The translations under genes and the position numbers were made by a program. From Methylobacterium frigidaeris (lineage in GTDB: Bacteria; Pseudomonadota; Alphaproteobacteria; Rhizobiales; Beijerinckiaceae), in contig NZ_BPQJ01000034.1 of the NCBI RefSeq assembly GCF_022179185.1, positions 1 to 64,000 on the forward strand: DNA of 64,000 nt, written 5' to 3'. Below are positions 41,616 through 52,179 of the stretch, piece by piece. Under the pieces are notes generated by a model. The model was not told the DNA's origin. It was given only the letters and a program-made list of their open reading frames with translations, and did not search any database. Numbering within the stretch: position 1 is the stretch's first letter; each line of letters starts with the position of its first letter.

Positions 41616-42740
41616 ATGGGTACGGGCTTCGGGCGCCTGCGCCGGGCAGGATGGGTCGGCGCGTGGCTCGCCGGCACGGCGATGGCGGGCGTGCAGGGCG
41701 CCGCGGCGCAGGGCGTGACCGGCCTCACGGTCTTCGGCGACAGCTACGCCTATACCGGCAACGTCGTGCGCTTCACCGGCCGGCCCCTCGGCGCCCCCTA
41801 CGTGAACGGCCGCTACTCCAACGGCGCCAACTTCGTCGACGGGCTGCAGGCGATCTACGGCCTGCCCGATCCCGCCGTGACGAACTCCGCCGTCGGCGGC
41901 GCCCAGACCGGCACCGGCAATGTCGGCTCGGCCCTGTTGCCGGGGCTGAACCCGGGGGGCGGCGTTCCTGGCGAGCGGCCAGCGCCTCGGTCCGGGCAAC
42001 CTTGTCGCCATCAATATCGGCGGCAATGACGGCATCGGGGCGACGCTCACAGGGCTCACCCCGGCCCAGGCGCCCCTCCTCGGCCGGGTCTCGGCAGCGA
42101 ACACGGTCGGCAACGTCGGTCGGCTCGTCGGTGCCGATGCGAGCACCATCGTGTTCAACGCCTTCACCACCCTGAACGGCCTGCCGCGTGTGGCGGCCTC
42201 GGGCAACGCCGCCGCGGGCGACCTGTTCGCCCGCTCCTACTTCGACGGGCTCCAGGCCGGCTTCGCCCCCTATTCGACACGGTCGGTCCCGTTCGCCTCG
42301 GGCCGATCGTCGGCCTCGCCTATGCCCGCACCCGGGTCGGCGCCTAGACCGAGCGGGGCGATCCGGTGCTGACGCAATCGATCGGCGCCACCGGCCTCGA
42401 CTCGCTGGTCGGCCGCGCCGGCCTGCAGCTGCGCGCCACGCCCTTCAGCCTCGTCGGCCTGCCGGTGCGGGCCTTCGTCAACGTCACGGCCGAGCACGAA
42501 GTCCTGGATGGCGGCCGCACGCTGGTGACCTCCCTTACCTCGACCCCGCTGCTGCCGATCCTGACCCCGCTCGGCCGCGGGGCGCGGGGCACCTACGGCC
42601 TTGCCGAGGCGGGTCTGTCTGCCGACGTGACCCCGGGTCTGAGCCTGACGCTCACCGGCGGCACCACCTTCGCCTGGACGGGTGGGGACGGCTATGCGGT
42701 CAATGGCGGGCTGACGCTGCGGTTCCGACCGCGATCCTAG
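41616..42740 (+). pseudogene. GDSL/SGNH autotransporter, broken by frameshifts and a stop
   Basis: ATG 41616 begins a signal-like peptide (WLAGTAMAGVQGAAAQG) and the SGNH esterase start TVFGDSYAYTGN, with NGRYSNGANFVDGLQ. The frame shifts near 41960 to one encoding INIGGNDGIGA and NGLPRVAASGN, then shifts back near 42270 to FDTVGPVRLGPIVGLAYART. An in-frame TAG at 42345-42347 interrupts that barrel piece, before the final strands (TLTGGTTFAWTGGDGYAVNGG). Much of the usual spacer and barrel between the passenger and the C-terminus is also missing. The order of parts matches an EstA-like autotransporter, so this is a decayed gene rather than three small ones. Confidence 0.8.
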
Positions 42741-42799
42741 CCCCGCAGCTCCGGGGCTCGCGCGGGCGAGGCCCCGGGGGACTCGGACCCGTCGCGATC

Positions 42800-43144
42800 T
42801 CAGCCGCAGACGCGCACGCGGCGGTAGTAGACATTGCCGAAATCGTCGCGCGCGCGCCGGCGCTGGATCCAGCAATCCCGGGCCGGTGCGTAGTAGACGC
42901 GTCGGTAGCCATAGGCCGGATAGCCGTAAGCCGGGGAGCCGTAAGCCGGGTAAGCATAGCGCGGCTGCGCCGCCGCCGCGGCGGCGAGGCCGCCCAGGGC
43001 CAGCCCGCCGATGATGCCGGCCGCGATGGCCCCGCCGTCGCGGGCCTGCGCGGGCGCCTGCATGCCGATCAGCGGAAGTGCGGCGGCCGCCGCGATCACG
43101 CACTTGCGCAGTGAAGCCGCGCCGGACGACAGACGATCAACCAT
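42800..43144 (-). CDS. Exported protein with Gly-rich and Tyr repeats
   Basis: 114 residues from ATG 43144 (MVDRLSSGAASLRKCVIAAAAALPLIG), a signal peptide cut near QAQA. Then come a glycine-zipper-like stretch (AAGIIGGLALGGLAAA) and tandem AYGSPAYGYPAYGYRRVYY repeats, whose DNA repeats are visible at about 42909-42950. It ends with a C-x-I-Q-R-R-R ... VCG pair of cysteines. Small surface or periplasmic proteins with such tails are common in Hyphomicrobiales, and no function is known. It is convergent with the pseudogene. Confidence 0.65.
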   Translation of the reverse strand: MVDRLSSGAASLRKCVIAAAAALPLIGMQAPAQARDGGAIAAGIIGGLALGGLAAAAAAQPRYAYPAYGSPAYGYPAYGYRRVYYAPARDCWIQRRRARDDFGNVYYRRVRVCG

Positions 43145-43455
43145 CTCGAACCCCGATCCCAAATATTCTTGAGCCACTTGGACGACATCGACAGAATGCG
43201 CCTCCCCCCTTGAGACCGGCCTGCGGCTCCGGATAAAATTTTATCGAACGGCCCTGAAAGTCGAAGATGGCGAGCATCCGCCGCGACGATGCCGCCCCGA
43301 GCCTGCGGATGATCGCGGTCCGGAGAACCCGAACCGGGCGGCCGGCCTTCGCGGTGGGCCCGGCAGGCAAGGCCCCCTCCCCTTCCTTGCCTTCTCGCCC
43401 CGCATCCCATAGCCGTCGCGGCATCCCACCCCGCCCGTGACCAGGAGCCCCGACG
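43145..43455. other. Gene-free region between divergent genes
   Basis: 311 bases upstream of both the exported protein (minus) and purB (plus). A patch near 43230 (GATAAAATTTTATCG, almost self-complementary) is AT-rich and a likely promoter or operator zone. No RNA gene is seen. Confidence 0.45.
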
Positions 43456-44766
43456 ATGATCCCCCGCTACAGCCGGCCCGAGATGACGGCGATCTGGTCG
43501 CCGGAGACGCGTTTCCGGATCTGGTTCGAGATCGAGGCCCATGCCACCACGGCGCTCGCCGAACTCGGCGTGGTGCCGAAGGAGGCGGCCGCCAAGGTGT
43601 GGGAGAAGGGCCGCGACGCGGTCTTCGACGTCGCGCGCATCGACGAGATCGAGCGCGTCACCAAGCACGACGTGATCGCGTTTCTGACCCATCTCGCCGA
43701 GATCGTCGGGCCCGAGGCGCGCTTCGTCCACCAGGGCATGACCTCGTCGGACGTGCTCGACACCTGCCTCAACGTGCAGCTCGCCCGCGCAGCCGACCTG
43801 CTCATCGCCGATATCGACGGGTTGCTCGCCGCCCTCAAGCGCCGGGCCTTCGAGCACAAGTTCACCCCGACCATCGGCCGCTCGCACGGCATCCACGCCG
43901 AACCGGTCACCTTCGGGCTCAAGCTCGCCCAGGCCTATGCCGAGTTCGAGCGCGCCCGCGCCCGCCTGGTGGCGGCGCGGGCCGAGGTCGCGACCTGCGC
44001 CATCTCGGGCGCCGTCGGCACCTTCGCCAACATCGATCCGCGGGTCGAGGAATACGTCGCCGAGAAGATGGGCCTGGTGCCTGAGCCGGTCTCGACCCAG
44101 GTCATCCCGCGCGACCGCCACGCGATGTTCTTCGCGGTGCTCGGCGTCGTCGCCTCGTCGATCGAGCGGCTGGCGATCGAGGTGCGCCACCTGCAGCGCA
44201 CCGAGGTGCTGGAGGCGGAAGAGTACTTCTCCGAGGGCCAGAAGGGCTCCTCGGCGATGCCGCACAAGCGCAACCCGGTGCTGACCGAGAACCTGACCGG
44301 CCTCGCCCGGATGGTGCGCGCCTACGCCCTGCCGGCGATGGAGAACGTGGCGCTCTGGCACGAGCGCGACATCTCCCACTCCTCGGTCGAGCGGATGATC
44401 GGGCCGGACGCCACCGTCACCCTCGACTTCGCCCTCGCCCGCCTCACCGGCGTCATCGACAAGCTGCTCGTCTACCCCGAGCAGATGCAGCGCAACCTCG
44501 ACCGGCTCGGCGGGCTCGTCCACTCGCAGCGGGTGCTCCTGGCGCTGACCCAGGCCGGCGTGTCGCGCGAGGACGCCTACCGGCTGGTCCAGCGCAACGC
44601 GATGCCGGTCTGGCGCGGCGAGGGCGACTTCCTCACCCTGCTCCAGGCCGACAAGGAGGTCACCGCGGCGCTCAAGCCCGAGGCGATCGCCGAGTGCTTC
44701 GACCTCGGCTACCACCTCAAGCACGTCGACACGATCTTCCGGCGCGTGTTCGGCTCCGACAACTAA
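43456..44766 (+). CDS. purB: Adenylosuccinate lyase
   Basis: 436 residues. PurB splits fumarate from SAICAR and from adenylosuccinate in purine synthesis. It belongs to the aspartase/fumarase superfamily: N-terminal MIPRYSRPEMTAIWSPETRF, catalytic TSSDVLDTC, the second catalytic region SHGIHAEP, and the flexible signature loop GSSAMPHKRNPV. The length is typical of the bacterial 430-residue type. It is preceded by a weak ribosome-binding site and followed by a strong hairpin. PurA lies 4.4 kb downstream. Confidence 0.96.
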   Translation: MIPRYSRPEMTAIWSPETRFRIWFEIEAHATTALAELGVVPKEAAAKVWEKGRDAVFDVARIDEIERVTKHDVIAFLTHLAEIVGPEARFVHQGMTSSDVLDTCLNVQLARAADLLIADIDGLLAALKRRAFEHKFTPTIGRSHGIHAEPVTFGLKLAQAYAEFERARARLVAARAEVATCAISGAVGTFANIDPRVEEYVAEKMGLVPEPVSTQVIPRDRHAMFFAVLGVVASSIERLAIEVRHLQRTEVLEAEEYFSEGQKGSSAMPHKRNPVLTENLTGLARMVRAYALPAMENVALWHERDISHSSVERMIGPDATVTLDFALARLTGVIDKLLVYPEQMQRNLDRLGGLVHSQRVLLALTQAGVSREDAYRLVQRNAMPVWRGEGDFLTLLQADKEVTAALKPEAIAECFDLGYHLKHVDTIFRRVFGSDN

Positions 44767-44773
44767 AAAGAAT

Positions 44774-44799
44774 GGTCGGGCGCCCCGCGGCGCCCGACC
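44774..44799. terminator. Hairpin after purB
   Basis: An 11-bp perfect stem (GGTCGGGCGCC at 44774-44784, GGCGCCCGACC at 44789-44799) with loop CCGC lies seven bases past the stop. No T-run follows, though an A-run (AAAAAG) precedes it, giving a T-run on the minus strand. Confidence 0.65.
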
Positions 44800-44927
44800 A
44801 CAGGGCTGACCTGCGAAAGGTGCAGGGTCCACGGTCATCGAGGCCGATCCGGCGACCTTGACGCCTCGACGCCACAAGGCAACCTCTGACACGGAGGGAG
44901 CATCTTCGTGTCTCACGAGGTGGCGGC

Positions 44928-46199
44928 GTGGTCCTCGATCATCTGCTGGAGAAGGCGTTCACCGTCAGCGGCCTGAGCGGCACCCTGAGGGTGGTCACGG
45001 TGAGCGGCCGCCGCTTCCGGGCCGGAGACGGGGATGGCCCGACGGCGACGATCCGGTTCGCCGATGCCGCCGCCGAGCGCGAGCTGCTCCTCGATCCCGA
45101 GCTGAAATTCGGCGAACTCTTCACCGACGGGCGCCTGATCCTCGAATCCGGCAGCCTGCCGGACTTGATGACGGTGCTGCTCGGGCGCAACCGCGGCGAG
45201 CCGTCCTTGCGCCAGATGCGGGCGCTGACGGCCCTGCGCCGCCTCGGCCGCCGGGTCGCCGGCCGCAACACGCTCCTGCGCGCGCGCCGCAACGTCGAGC
45301 GCCACTACGACCTCGACGGCCGGCTCTATGCCCTCTTCCTCGACGCCGACCGGCTCTATTCCTGCGCCTATTACGCGACGCCGGGCATGAGCCTGGAGGA
45401 GGCGCAAGCCGCCAAGATGCGCCATATCGCGGCCAAGCTCCTCGCCGGTCCGGGCCAGCGGGTGCTCGATATCGGCTGCGGCTGGGGCGCGCTCGGCCTC
45501 TACCTCGCCGGGGTGGCGGGCTGCTCGTCCGTGCGCGGCATCACCCTCTCGGCCGAGCAGCAGAGGGTGGCGCAGGCCCGGGCGGCCGAACGGGGTCTGT
45601 CAGGCCGCGTGCGCTTCACGCTCGAGGATTACCGCACCCTCCACGGGACCTTCGACCGCATCGTCTCGGTCGGCATGTTCGAGCATGTCGGTCCGGCCCA
45701 TTACGACACCTTCTTCCGGAACGCCCACGACCGCCTCGCCGAGGACGGGGTGATGCTGCTGCACACGATCGGCCGCACCGGCGTGCCCTGGCCGACCAAC
45801 CCGTGGATCACCCGCTACATCTTCCCCGGCGGCCACCTGCCGACCCTGTCCGAGATGATGCCGGCGATCGAGCGCGCCGGGCTGATGCTCGCCGATGTCG
45901 AGGTGCTGCGGCTGCACTACGCCGAGACCGTGCGGGACTGGCGCACCCGCTTCCTCGTCCACCGCGACGAGGCCGCCGCCCTCTACGACGAGCGTTTCTG
46001 CCGGATGTGGGAGTGGTACCTGGCGAGCGCCGAGGCCGCCTTCCGGTACGAGGACGCGGTGGTGTTCCAGCTCCAGCTCACCCGCCGCAACGACGTGGTG
46101 CCGCTGACGCGGGACTATATCGCGGAGGCCGAGGCGCGGCTGCGGCGGGTGGAGGAGGAAGCGGAGCGGGGAATGGGGCCGATGCGGGCGGCGGGGTGA
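44928..46199 (+). CDS. Cyclopropane-fatty-acid synthase-type methyltransferase
   Basis: 423 residues from GTG 44928. The N-terminal 130 residues carry the lipid-binding part (LRVVTVSGRRFRAGDGDG); the rest is a class I SAM methyltransferase with motif I VLDIGCGWGALGLYLA, then GITLSAEQ and the active-site VSVGMFEHVG of Cfa enzymes. Such enzymes add a methylene across double bonds of membrane phospholipid acyl chains, altering stress tolerance; some relatives methylate other lipids. It follows the purB hairpin and has an orphan helix-turn-helix gene after it. Confidence 0.88.
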   Translation: MVLDHLLEKAFTVSGLSGTLRVVTVSGRRFRAGDGDGPTATIRFADAAAERELLLDPELKFGELFTDGRLILESGSLPDLMTVLLGRNRGEPSLRQMRALTALRRLGRRVAGRNTLLRARRNVERHYDLDGRLYALFLDADRLYSCAYYATPGMSLEEAQAAKMRHIAAKLLAGPGQRVLDIGCGWGALGLYLAGVAGCSSVRGITLSAEQQRVAQARAAERGLSGRVRFTLEDYRTLHGTFDRIVSVGMFEHVGPAHYDTFFRNAHDRLAEDGVMLLHTIGRTGVPWPTNPWITRYIFPGGHLPTLSEMMPAIERAGLMLADVEVLRLHYAETVRDWRTRFLVHRDEAAALYDERFCRMWEWYLASAEAAFRYEDAVVFQLQLTRRNDVVPLTRDYIAEAEARLRRVEEEAERGMGPMRAAG

Positions 46200-46219
46200 C
46201 GACCCGCAGCACTTCCGCG

Positions 46220-46516
46220 ATGCGGCGTGTAGCCAGGCCGGGGTTCGAACGACGGCCGAGCAGAGGGGCGCTCGACCTGACCGGCAATCCAGCCGAGGCC
46301 GCGAACATGACCGTGCGGGCGGACCTGCTGCTCCAGATCCGCGAGTGGATCCGGGGCTGGGATCTGCCCCAGGAGCGGGCGGCGACCCGGTTGGATCTGA
46401 CCCGCCCGCGTCTCGACGACCTGATGCGCTGCAAGCGCGACACGTTCTCGCTCGACGCGCTCGTCACCATCGCGACGGCATCCGTCCTGCGCATCCACCT
46501 GGAAGACGCCGCCTGA
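46220..46516 (+). CDS. Small helix-turn-helix (antitoxin-like) protein
   Basis: 98 residues from ATG 46220. Residues of about 33-95 (ADLLLQIREWIRGWDLPQERA then LTRPRLDDLMRCKRDTFSLDALVTIA) match the XRE/HTH_37 helix-turn-helix found in HigA/RelB-like antitoxins, where a toxin gene normally precedes. Here the Cfa-type gene precedes and no toxin-like frame is visible, so it is an orphan regulator or a leftover antitoxin. The first 30 residues are basic and unlike the family; ATG 46307 (residue 30, MTVRADLL) could be the true start. Confidence 0.6.
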   Translation: MRRVARPGFERRPSRGALDLTGNPAEAANMTVRADLLLQIREWIRGWDLPQERAATRLDLTRPRLDDLMRCKRDTFSLDALVTIATASVLRIHLEDAA

Positions 46517-46524
46517 GGCAGGCG

Positions 46525-47451
46525 TCAGACCCGCGCCCGCGGATCGTGACGCCCCAGCCGCTCCAGCAGGAAATCCACCTCCGCCCGCGCCGTCGCGGAC
46601 AATCCGGCTCCGGGCTTGCGCTGGGCGTCCGAAGCCAGGATGCCGCGGCGCATCATCACGTATTTGCGCACCGCGAGGCCCAAGCCCGGCTGCTGCTCGT
46701 AGCGCAGGAGCGGCAGGTGGGCGTCGAAGACGTCGTGGGCGCGCTCGCGCTCGCCGGCCGCTGAGAGCCGCACCACGTCGACCAGCATCTCCGGGAAGGC
46801 ATAGCCGGTATTGGCGCCGTCCGCCCCGCGCTCGCACTCGAAGTCGAGGAACAGGCCGCCATTGCCGCACAGGATCGAGATCGGGCGCAGCGAGCCGTCG
46901 CGCTGGAAGGCGCGCAAAGCCGAGATCTTCTCCAGCCCCGGCCAGTCCTCGTGCTTGAGCATGACGCAGTTCGCGTTGTCGGTGACGATGCGGCGGATCA
47001 CGCCGGGCGTCATCACCACGCTCAAGGTCAGGGGATAATCCTGGATCACGAACGGCACGTCAGGCCCGATCACCTCGGCGGCCTGGGCATAGTAGCCGAC
47101 GATCTGGTCGTCGGTGCGTAAGGAAGGCGGCGGCGCGATCATCACGGCGGCGGCGCCCGCATCCATCACCGCGCGGGTCAGCGATCCCATCGCGGCGAAG
47201 CCCGGGGCCGAGACGCCGATGACGACGGGCAGCTTGGTGCGCCGGATCACCCGCGAGGCGACCGCCACCGCCTCGGCGCCGTCGAGCTTGGGCGCCTCGC
47301 CCATGATGCCGAGCACGGTGAGGCCGGTGGCGCCGATCTCGCCGTAGAAATCGGTCATCCGGTCGATCGAGGCCTCGTCGATGCGGCCGTCCGGATGGAA
47401 CGGGGTCGGGGCGATGGGGAAGACGCCCTTCGCGTCGGGGGTGAGCCGCAT
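46525..47451 (-). CDS. Dihydrodipicolinate synthase-family aldolase
   Basis: 308 residues from ATG 47451 (MRLTPDAKGVFPIAPTPF), preceded by GAGAGGAAACGAC. It is a DapA-superfamily TIM barrel: G-x-x-G-E-A-P-K in LGIMGEAPKL, the catalytic Tyr in VIQDYPLTL, and the Schiff-base Lys in CVMLKHEDWPG. The family includes DapA, N-acetylneuraminate lyase, KDG aldolase and others; the N-terminal pattern and the EAP in place of the usual GE-x-x-L motif suggest a catabolic lyase, not DapA itself. No neighbour fixes its substrate. Confidence 0.8.
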   Translation of the reverse strand: MRLTPDAKGVFPIAPTPFHPDGRIDEASIDRMTDFYGEIGATGLTVLGIMGEAPKLDGAEAVAVASRVIRRTKLPVVIGVSAPGFAAMGSLTRAVMDAGAAAVMIAPPPSLRTDDQIVGYYAQAAEVIGPDVPFVIQDYPLTLSVVMTPGVIRRIVTDNANCVMLKHEDWPGLEKISALRAFQRDGSLRPISILCGNGGLFLDFECERGADGANTGYAFPEMLVDVVRLSAAGERERAHDVFDAHLPLLRYEQQPGLGLAVRKYVMMRRGILASDAQRKPGAGLSATARAEVDFLLERLGRHDPRARV

Positions 47452-47660
47452 GTCGTTTCCTCTCGGTGTCGCCGGACGATAGGTCGTAGGCAGCGACCCG
47501 CGCAACCGCCGTGCGCGCCGGCTGCGTGCACGAATCATGCAAGGCGGGATGGCCGGAATCGCGCTTGCGGCCGGGCTCCGGCTGGTGCTTCAAGGGCCTC
47601 TTGCAAGGACGGCTCGTTCTTGCACGGCCGCGCCATCGGCGCCGCGAGAGGAAGACCCGC

Positions 47661-48512
47661 ATGTCCCGCATCGTCTACGTCAACGGCCGCTTCGTGCCCT
47701 TCGAGGAGGCGACGATCCCGATCATGGACCGCGGGTTCCTGTTTGCCGACGGCATCTACGAGGTAAGCGCGGTGCTGGACGGGCGCCTCGTCGACAACGA
47801 AGCCCATCTCGCCCGCCTCGACCGTTCGCTGGGCGAGATCCACATCCGCAATCCCCACACCCTCGCCGAGTGGACGCGGCTCGAGGAGGAACTGGTCGCC
47901 CGCAACGACCTCAAGGAGGGCCTCGTCTACATGGAGGTGACACGCGGGGTGGCCGAGCGCGACTTCGCCTTCCCACCCGAGGGCACGCCGCCGACCGTGG
48001 TGATGTTCACGCAAGCCAAGAACGTCTCGGCGAACCCGCTGGCCGAGCGCGGCGCCAAGGTCATCACCGTCGAGGACCTGCGCTGGAAGCGCCGGGACAT
48101 CAAGTCGGTGGCGCTCCTCGCCCAGGTGCTGGCCAAGCAGCAGGCGGCCGCCGCCGGCGTCGCCGAGGCCTGGATGCACGAGGACGGCTTCGTTACCGAA
48201 GGCGGCTCCTCGACCGCCTTCATCATCACCGAGGACGGCCGCATCGTCACTCGCCCGCTCTCGACGGCGCTCCTTCCGGGCATCACCCGCAGGGCGGTGA
48301 TGCGCCTCGCCGAGGAGAACGGCCTGACGGTCGAGGAGCGCGCCTTCACGGTCGAGGAGGCGATGCAGGCCGCCGAAGCGTTCTTCACCTCGGCCTCCGC
48401 CTTCGTGATGCCGGTGATCGAGATCGACGGGACCCGCGTCGGCGGCGGCCAGCCCGGGCCGATGACCCGGCGCCTGCGCGGCCTCTACCTGGAGATGGCG
48501 GCGGCCGGCTGA
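47661..48512 (+). CDS. D-amino-acid transaminase-type aminotransferase
   Basis: 283 residues from ATG 47661 (MSRIVYVNGRFVPFEEATIPIMDRGFLFADGIYEV, abbreviated in sense). Class IV aminotransferase fold: the R-G-F-L-F-A-D-G-x-Y-E motif, the catalytic lysine in RRDIKSVALLAQ, and EGGSSTAFIITEDG then STALLPGITRRAV. Its length and sequence match D-amino-acid transaminases, which make D-Glu or D-Ala for the cell wall; branched-chain or aminodeoxychorismate enzymes share the fold, so specificity is not certain. The region upstream is shared with the divergent aldolase gene. Confidence 0.85.
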   Translation: MSRIVYVNGRFVPFEEATIPIMDRGFLFADGIYEVSAVLDGRLVDNEAHLARLDRSLGEIHIRNPHTLAEWTRLEEELVARNDLKEGLVYMEVTRGVAERDFAFPPEGTPPTVVMFTQAKNVSANPLAERGAKVITVEDLRWKRRDIKSVALLAQVLAKQQAAAAGVAEAWMHEDGFVTEGGSSTAFIITEDGRIVTRPLSTALLPGITRRAVMRLAEENGLTVEERAFTVEEAMQAAEAFFTSASAFVMPVIEIDGTRVGGGQPGPMTRRLRGLYLEMAAAG

Positions 48513-48607
48513 AGCCGGCAGCGCCGGACGGCGAAAGCCAAGCGGGGCCGGAACTGACACGTGCCGGCCCTGTTTCCCTCAGGAGACCCCATCCTGGGAG
48601 AAACCGA

Positions 48608-48970
48608 ATGTCCAAGCTGATGCGCGGCGGGCTGGCCGTGCTGGCGATCGTCGCCGGCGCCACCGCCGCCCTCGCCCAGTCGCCCGAAGTGCCTCTGAAG
48701 GGGCGCGACCGCGACCCGAACCTGCCGCCCCTGAACCAGACGATCCCCGAGAAGGTGCGGCCCGGCGACGCGACCTCGAACGCCGACAAGTCCGACACCA
48801 CCGGCTCGACCCTGAGCGACAAGCTCCAGCAATCGGACGGCGTGATCAAGCCGCCGGCGACCGGCACCCCGGACATGGCGGTGAAGCCGCCGGAGCCGAC
48901 CCCGAACTCGACCCCGGTGATCAAGCCGGGCGAACTGCCGGGCCAGGGCCCGAACACGCAGGCGAAGTAG
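48608..48970 (+). CDS. Small exported hydrophilic protein
   Basis: 120 residues from ATG 48608 (MSKLMRGGLAVLAIVAGATA), a signal peptide cut near ALAQ. The rest is polar and Pro-, Thr- and Asp-rich (PPATGTPDMAVKPPEPTPNS), with K-P-P and K-P-G repeats and no cysteine, and is likely disordered. No family is recognised. A terminator lies 100 bases after it, before purA. The name would only be a description. Confidence 0.65.
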   Translation: MSKLMRGGLAVLAIVAGATAALAQSPEVPLKGRDRDPNLPPLNQTIPEKVRPGDATSNADKSDTTGSTLSDKLQQSDGVIKPPATGTPDMAVKPPEPTPNSTPVIKPGELPGQGPNTQAK

Positions 48971-49070
48971 AGCCGGAGCCTGTGCGCAGGGCTCATCCGT
49001 CGACCCTCGCTTGATTTCCCGGCCCGGATCGCCGAAGAGCGCACACGCGTGACACCATTCGCAGCCGATC

Positions 49071-49100
49071 AGCCCCGCGCCTCGTGCGCCGGGGCTTTTC
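49071..49100 (+). terminator. Intrinsic terminator before purA
   Basis: AGCCCCG (49071-49077) pairs with CGGGGCT (49090-49096), followed by TTTTC. It ends the transcript of the exported-protein gene 100 bases upstream and insulates purA. Confidence 0.65.
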
Positions 49101-49130
49101 GCGCGGCGGGCAGGGACGGGTATTGGTGAT

Positions 49131-50423
<1,293 letters not shown>

Positions 50424-50495
50424 GGGGAACCCTACGCGCACCCGGCGGGCGAAGCTTGACGCCCGCCGCCCCGCACGACAAGGCATGCGGCGACC

Positions 50496-51818
50496 ATGGC
50501 CGACTACTACCCCCTGCTCGCCCGCGCCCTCGAGGCCCTGCCGGACCGTTCGCCCGACCTGCGGCACACGGTCTACGAGCGCGCCCGCGCGGCGCTGATC
50601 GGCCAGCTCCGCTCCCTCGATCCGCCCCTGTCGGAGGCCGATATCGAAGCGGAGCGGGTCTCCCTCGACCGAGCGATCGCGCGGCTCGAGATCGAGCATG
50701 GCGGCCAGCCCGAACCGGAGCCGGCCCCGCCCGAGCCGCCCCGCCCCCCGGAACCTCCGCCGGAACCGTCGAGCCCGCCGGAGCTGTCGCGCGCCGTCGC
50801 ACCCGCTGCCCCGCCCGAGCCGCCATCCCCCGAGACGCCGGCCCCGTATCACGCCGACGCCCTGCCGGAGGCAGGTCCACCGGTCGAGCTGAAGCTGCCG
50901 CCGGCGCGGCCGCGCACGCCTGAACCGGCGGAGGAGGCAGGGACCTCGGAGGCGAACGCCGCCGTGCCGCAGCGCCCCCGCCTCGACGTGGTGGCGCCGA
51001 AGCGAGACCGGTCGCGACTGGTGCGCAACGGCATCGTGGCCGCGGTCCTGGCCGCAGTGGTGGGCGCCATCGCCGTCACCGCCTGGTCCCTGCGCGACAA
51101 TCCCGCCGCCCTGCCGACGGGTTTCGCCGAGAACGGTCCCAACCGGCCGGCCGAGAACCAGGATTCGAAATTCGCCGACCGGGTCGGCGGCGAGCGGGCG
51201 CCCCAGGCCCCGGCGCCCGCGCCGGCCCCCGCCGCTCCGCAGGGCAGCGCCCCTCGCCCGTCGCCGACGCCCGACATCGCGGTCGCGCAGCGCGGCACGC
51301 TCTACGAGGAGAACGGCGCCCAGGGCAATACCCCGAAGGCGACGCAGGCCCGGGTGGTCTGGCGCCTCGACGCGGTGAATGCCGGCCAGGGGCAGCCGCT
51401 CCAGACCGTGGTGCGGGGGAATGTGGACGTACCCGACGCGGGCCTGAGCCTAGCGATGGTCCTGCGCCGCAACACCGACGCGACCCTGCCGGCGTCGCAC
51501 ATCCTCGAACTCATCTTCACCTCGACCGACCCGAATCGCACCGTTCGCGACGTCGGCCTGATCCAGTTCAAGGATGACGAATCCGGCCGCGGCTCTCCCG
51601 TCTCCGGCCTGCCGGTGCCGGTGCGCGACAACCTCTTCCTGATCGGCCTCTCCAACCTGAAGGCCGATATCGAGCGCAACACCGACCTCCTGCTCAAGCG
51701 CAACTGGATCGACCTGCCGATCCGCTACGCCAACGGCAACCGCGCGATCCTCACCTTCGAGAAGGGAAATGCGGGGGAGAAGGTGCTGCGGGAGGCGTTC
51801 GAGCAGTGGCAGCCGTGA
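50496..51818 (+). CDS. Conserved hypothetical single-pass membrane protein
   Basis: 440 residues. An N-terminal helical part (about 1-65, YYPLLARALEALPDRSPDLR then AARAALIGQLRSLDPP-like) is followed by a long Pro/Glu-rich linker (about 70-160). One membrane helix lies at about 178-198 (GIVAAVLAAVVGAIAVTAW). The C-terminal about 170 residues form an ordered domain (VVWRLDAVNAGQGQPLQTVV to FEKGNAGEKVLREAFEQW) presumably in the periplasm. It is a conserved neighbour of purA in Hyphomicrobiales, as far as I recall, but has no known function. Confidence 0.7.
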   Translation: MADYYPLLARALEALPDRSPDLRHTVYERARAALIGQLRSLDPPLSEADIEAERVSLDRAIARLEIEHGGQPEPEPAPPEPPRPPEPPPEPSSPPELSRAVAPAAPPEPPSPETPAPYHADALPEAGPPVELKLPPARPRTPEPAEEAGTSEANAAVPQRPRLDVVAPKRDRSRLVRNGIVAAVLAAVVGAIAVTAWSLRDNPAALPTGFAENGPNRPAENQDSKFADRVGGERAPQAPAPAPAPAAPQGSAPRPSPTPDIAVAQRGTLYEENGAQGNTPKATQARVVWRLDAVNAGQGQPLQTVVRGNVDVPDAGLSLAMVLRRNTDATLPASHILELIFTSTDPNRTVRDVGLIQFKDDESGRGSPVSGLPVPVRDNLFLIGLSNLKADIERNTDLLLKRNWIDLPIRYANGNRAILTFEKGNAGEKVLREAFEQWQP

Positions 51819-52179
51819 GCGCCGCCGCCCGGCCGTAGCGGACGAGCCCGCCGGATTCGACGGACCCCGCTCTGTTGATGGTTCGTCGGACTCACGCGGC
51901 CTGGATCGTGGCGAGGAAGCGTGCCACCCCGGCCGGGATGTGCGCGGACTGGCACGACAGCTCGGGGGCCGAGGCCAGCACCGGCTCGATGCGCGAGGCC
52001 AGCGTACCGCCTTCGAAGGCGCCCCGGGCGGGTCCCGTCGATCCGCGCATGACCGCCCTACTCGCGATCGGCTGTGAGGGCGCGATCCGGCAGGCTAAGC
52101 TGAGCCGTGATCCCGCATCCCGAGCCCGCCGCCGGCATCCCCGGCCCATCGAAGATGGTCTCACGTTGAACCCCATACC
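51819..52179. other. Gene-free region before the AEC transporter
   Basis: 361 bases. Short frames exist on both strands but none has start signals. A minus-strand piece reading PAGVARFLATIQAA just before a stop near 51892 resembles the tail of a LysR-type regulator or similar, and might be a remnant; I cannot support it further. It must also hold the transporter promoter. Confidence 0.35.

Noticed and set aside
43096..44916. 606-codon minus-strand frame opposite purB
   Set aside because: Antisense shadow of purB with no protein-like pattern or start signal.
51892..52050. Remnant of a LysR-type regulator beside the AEC transporter
   Set aside because: Only a short tail-like peptide is seen, too little to call.
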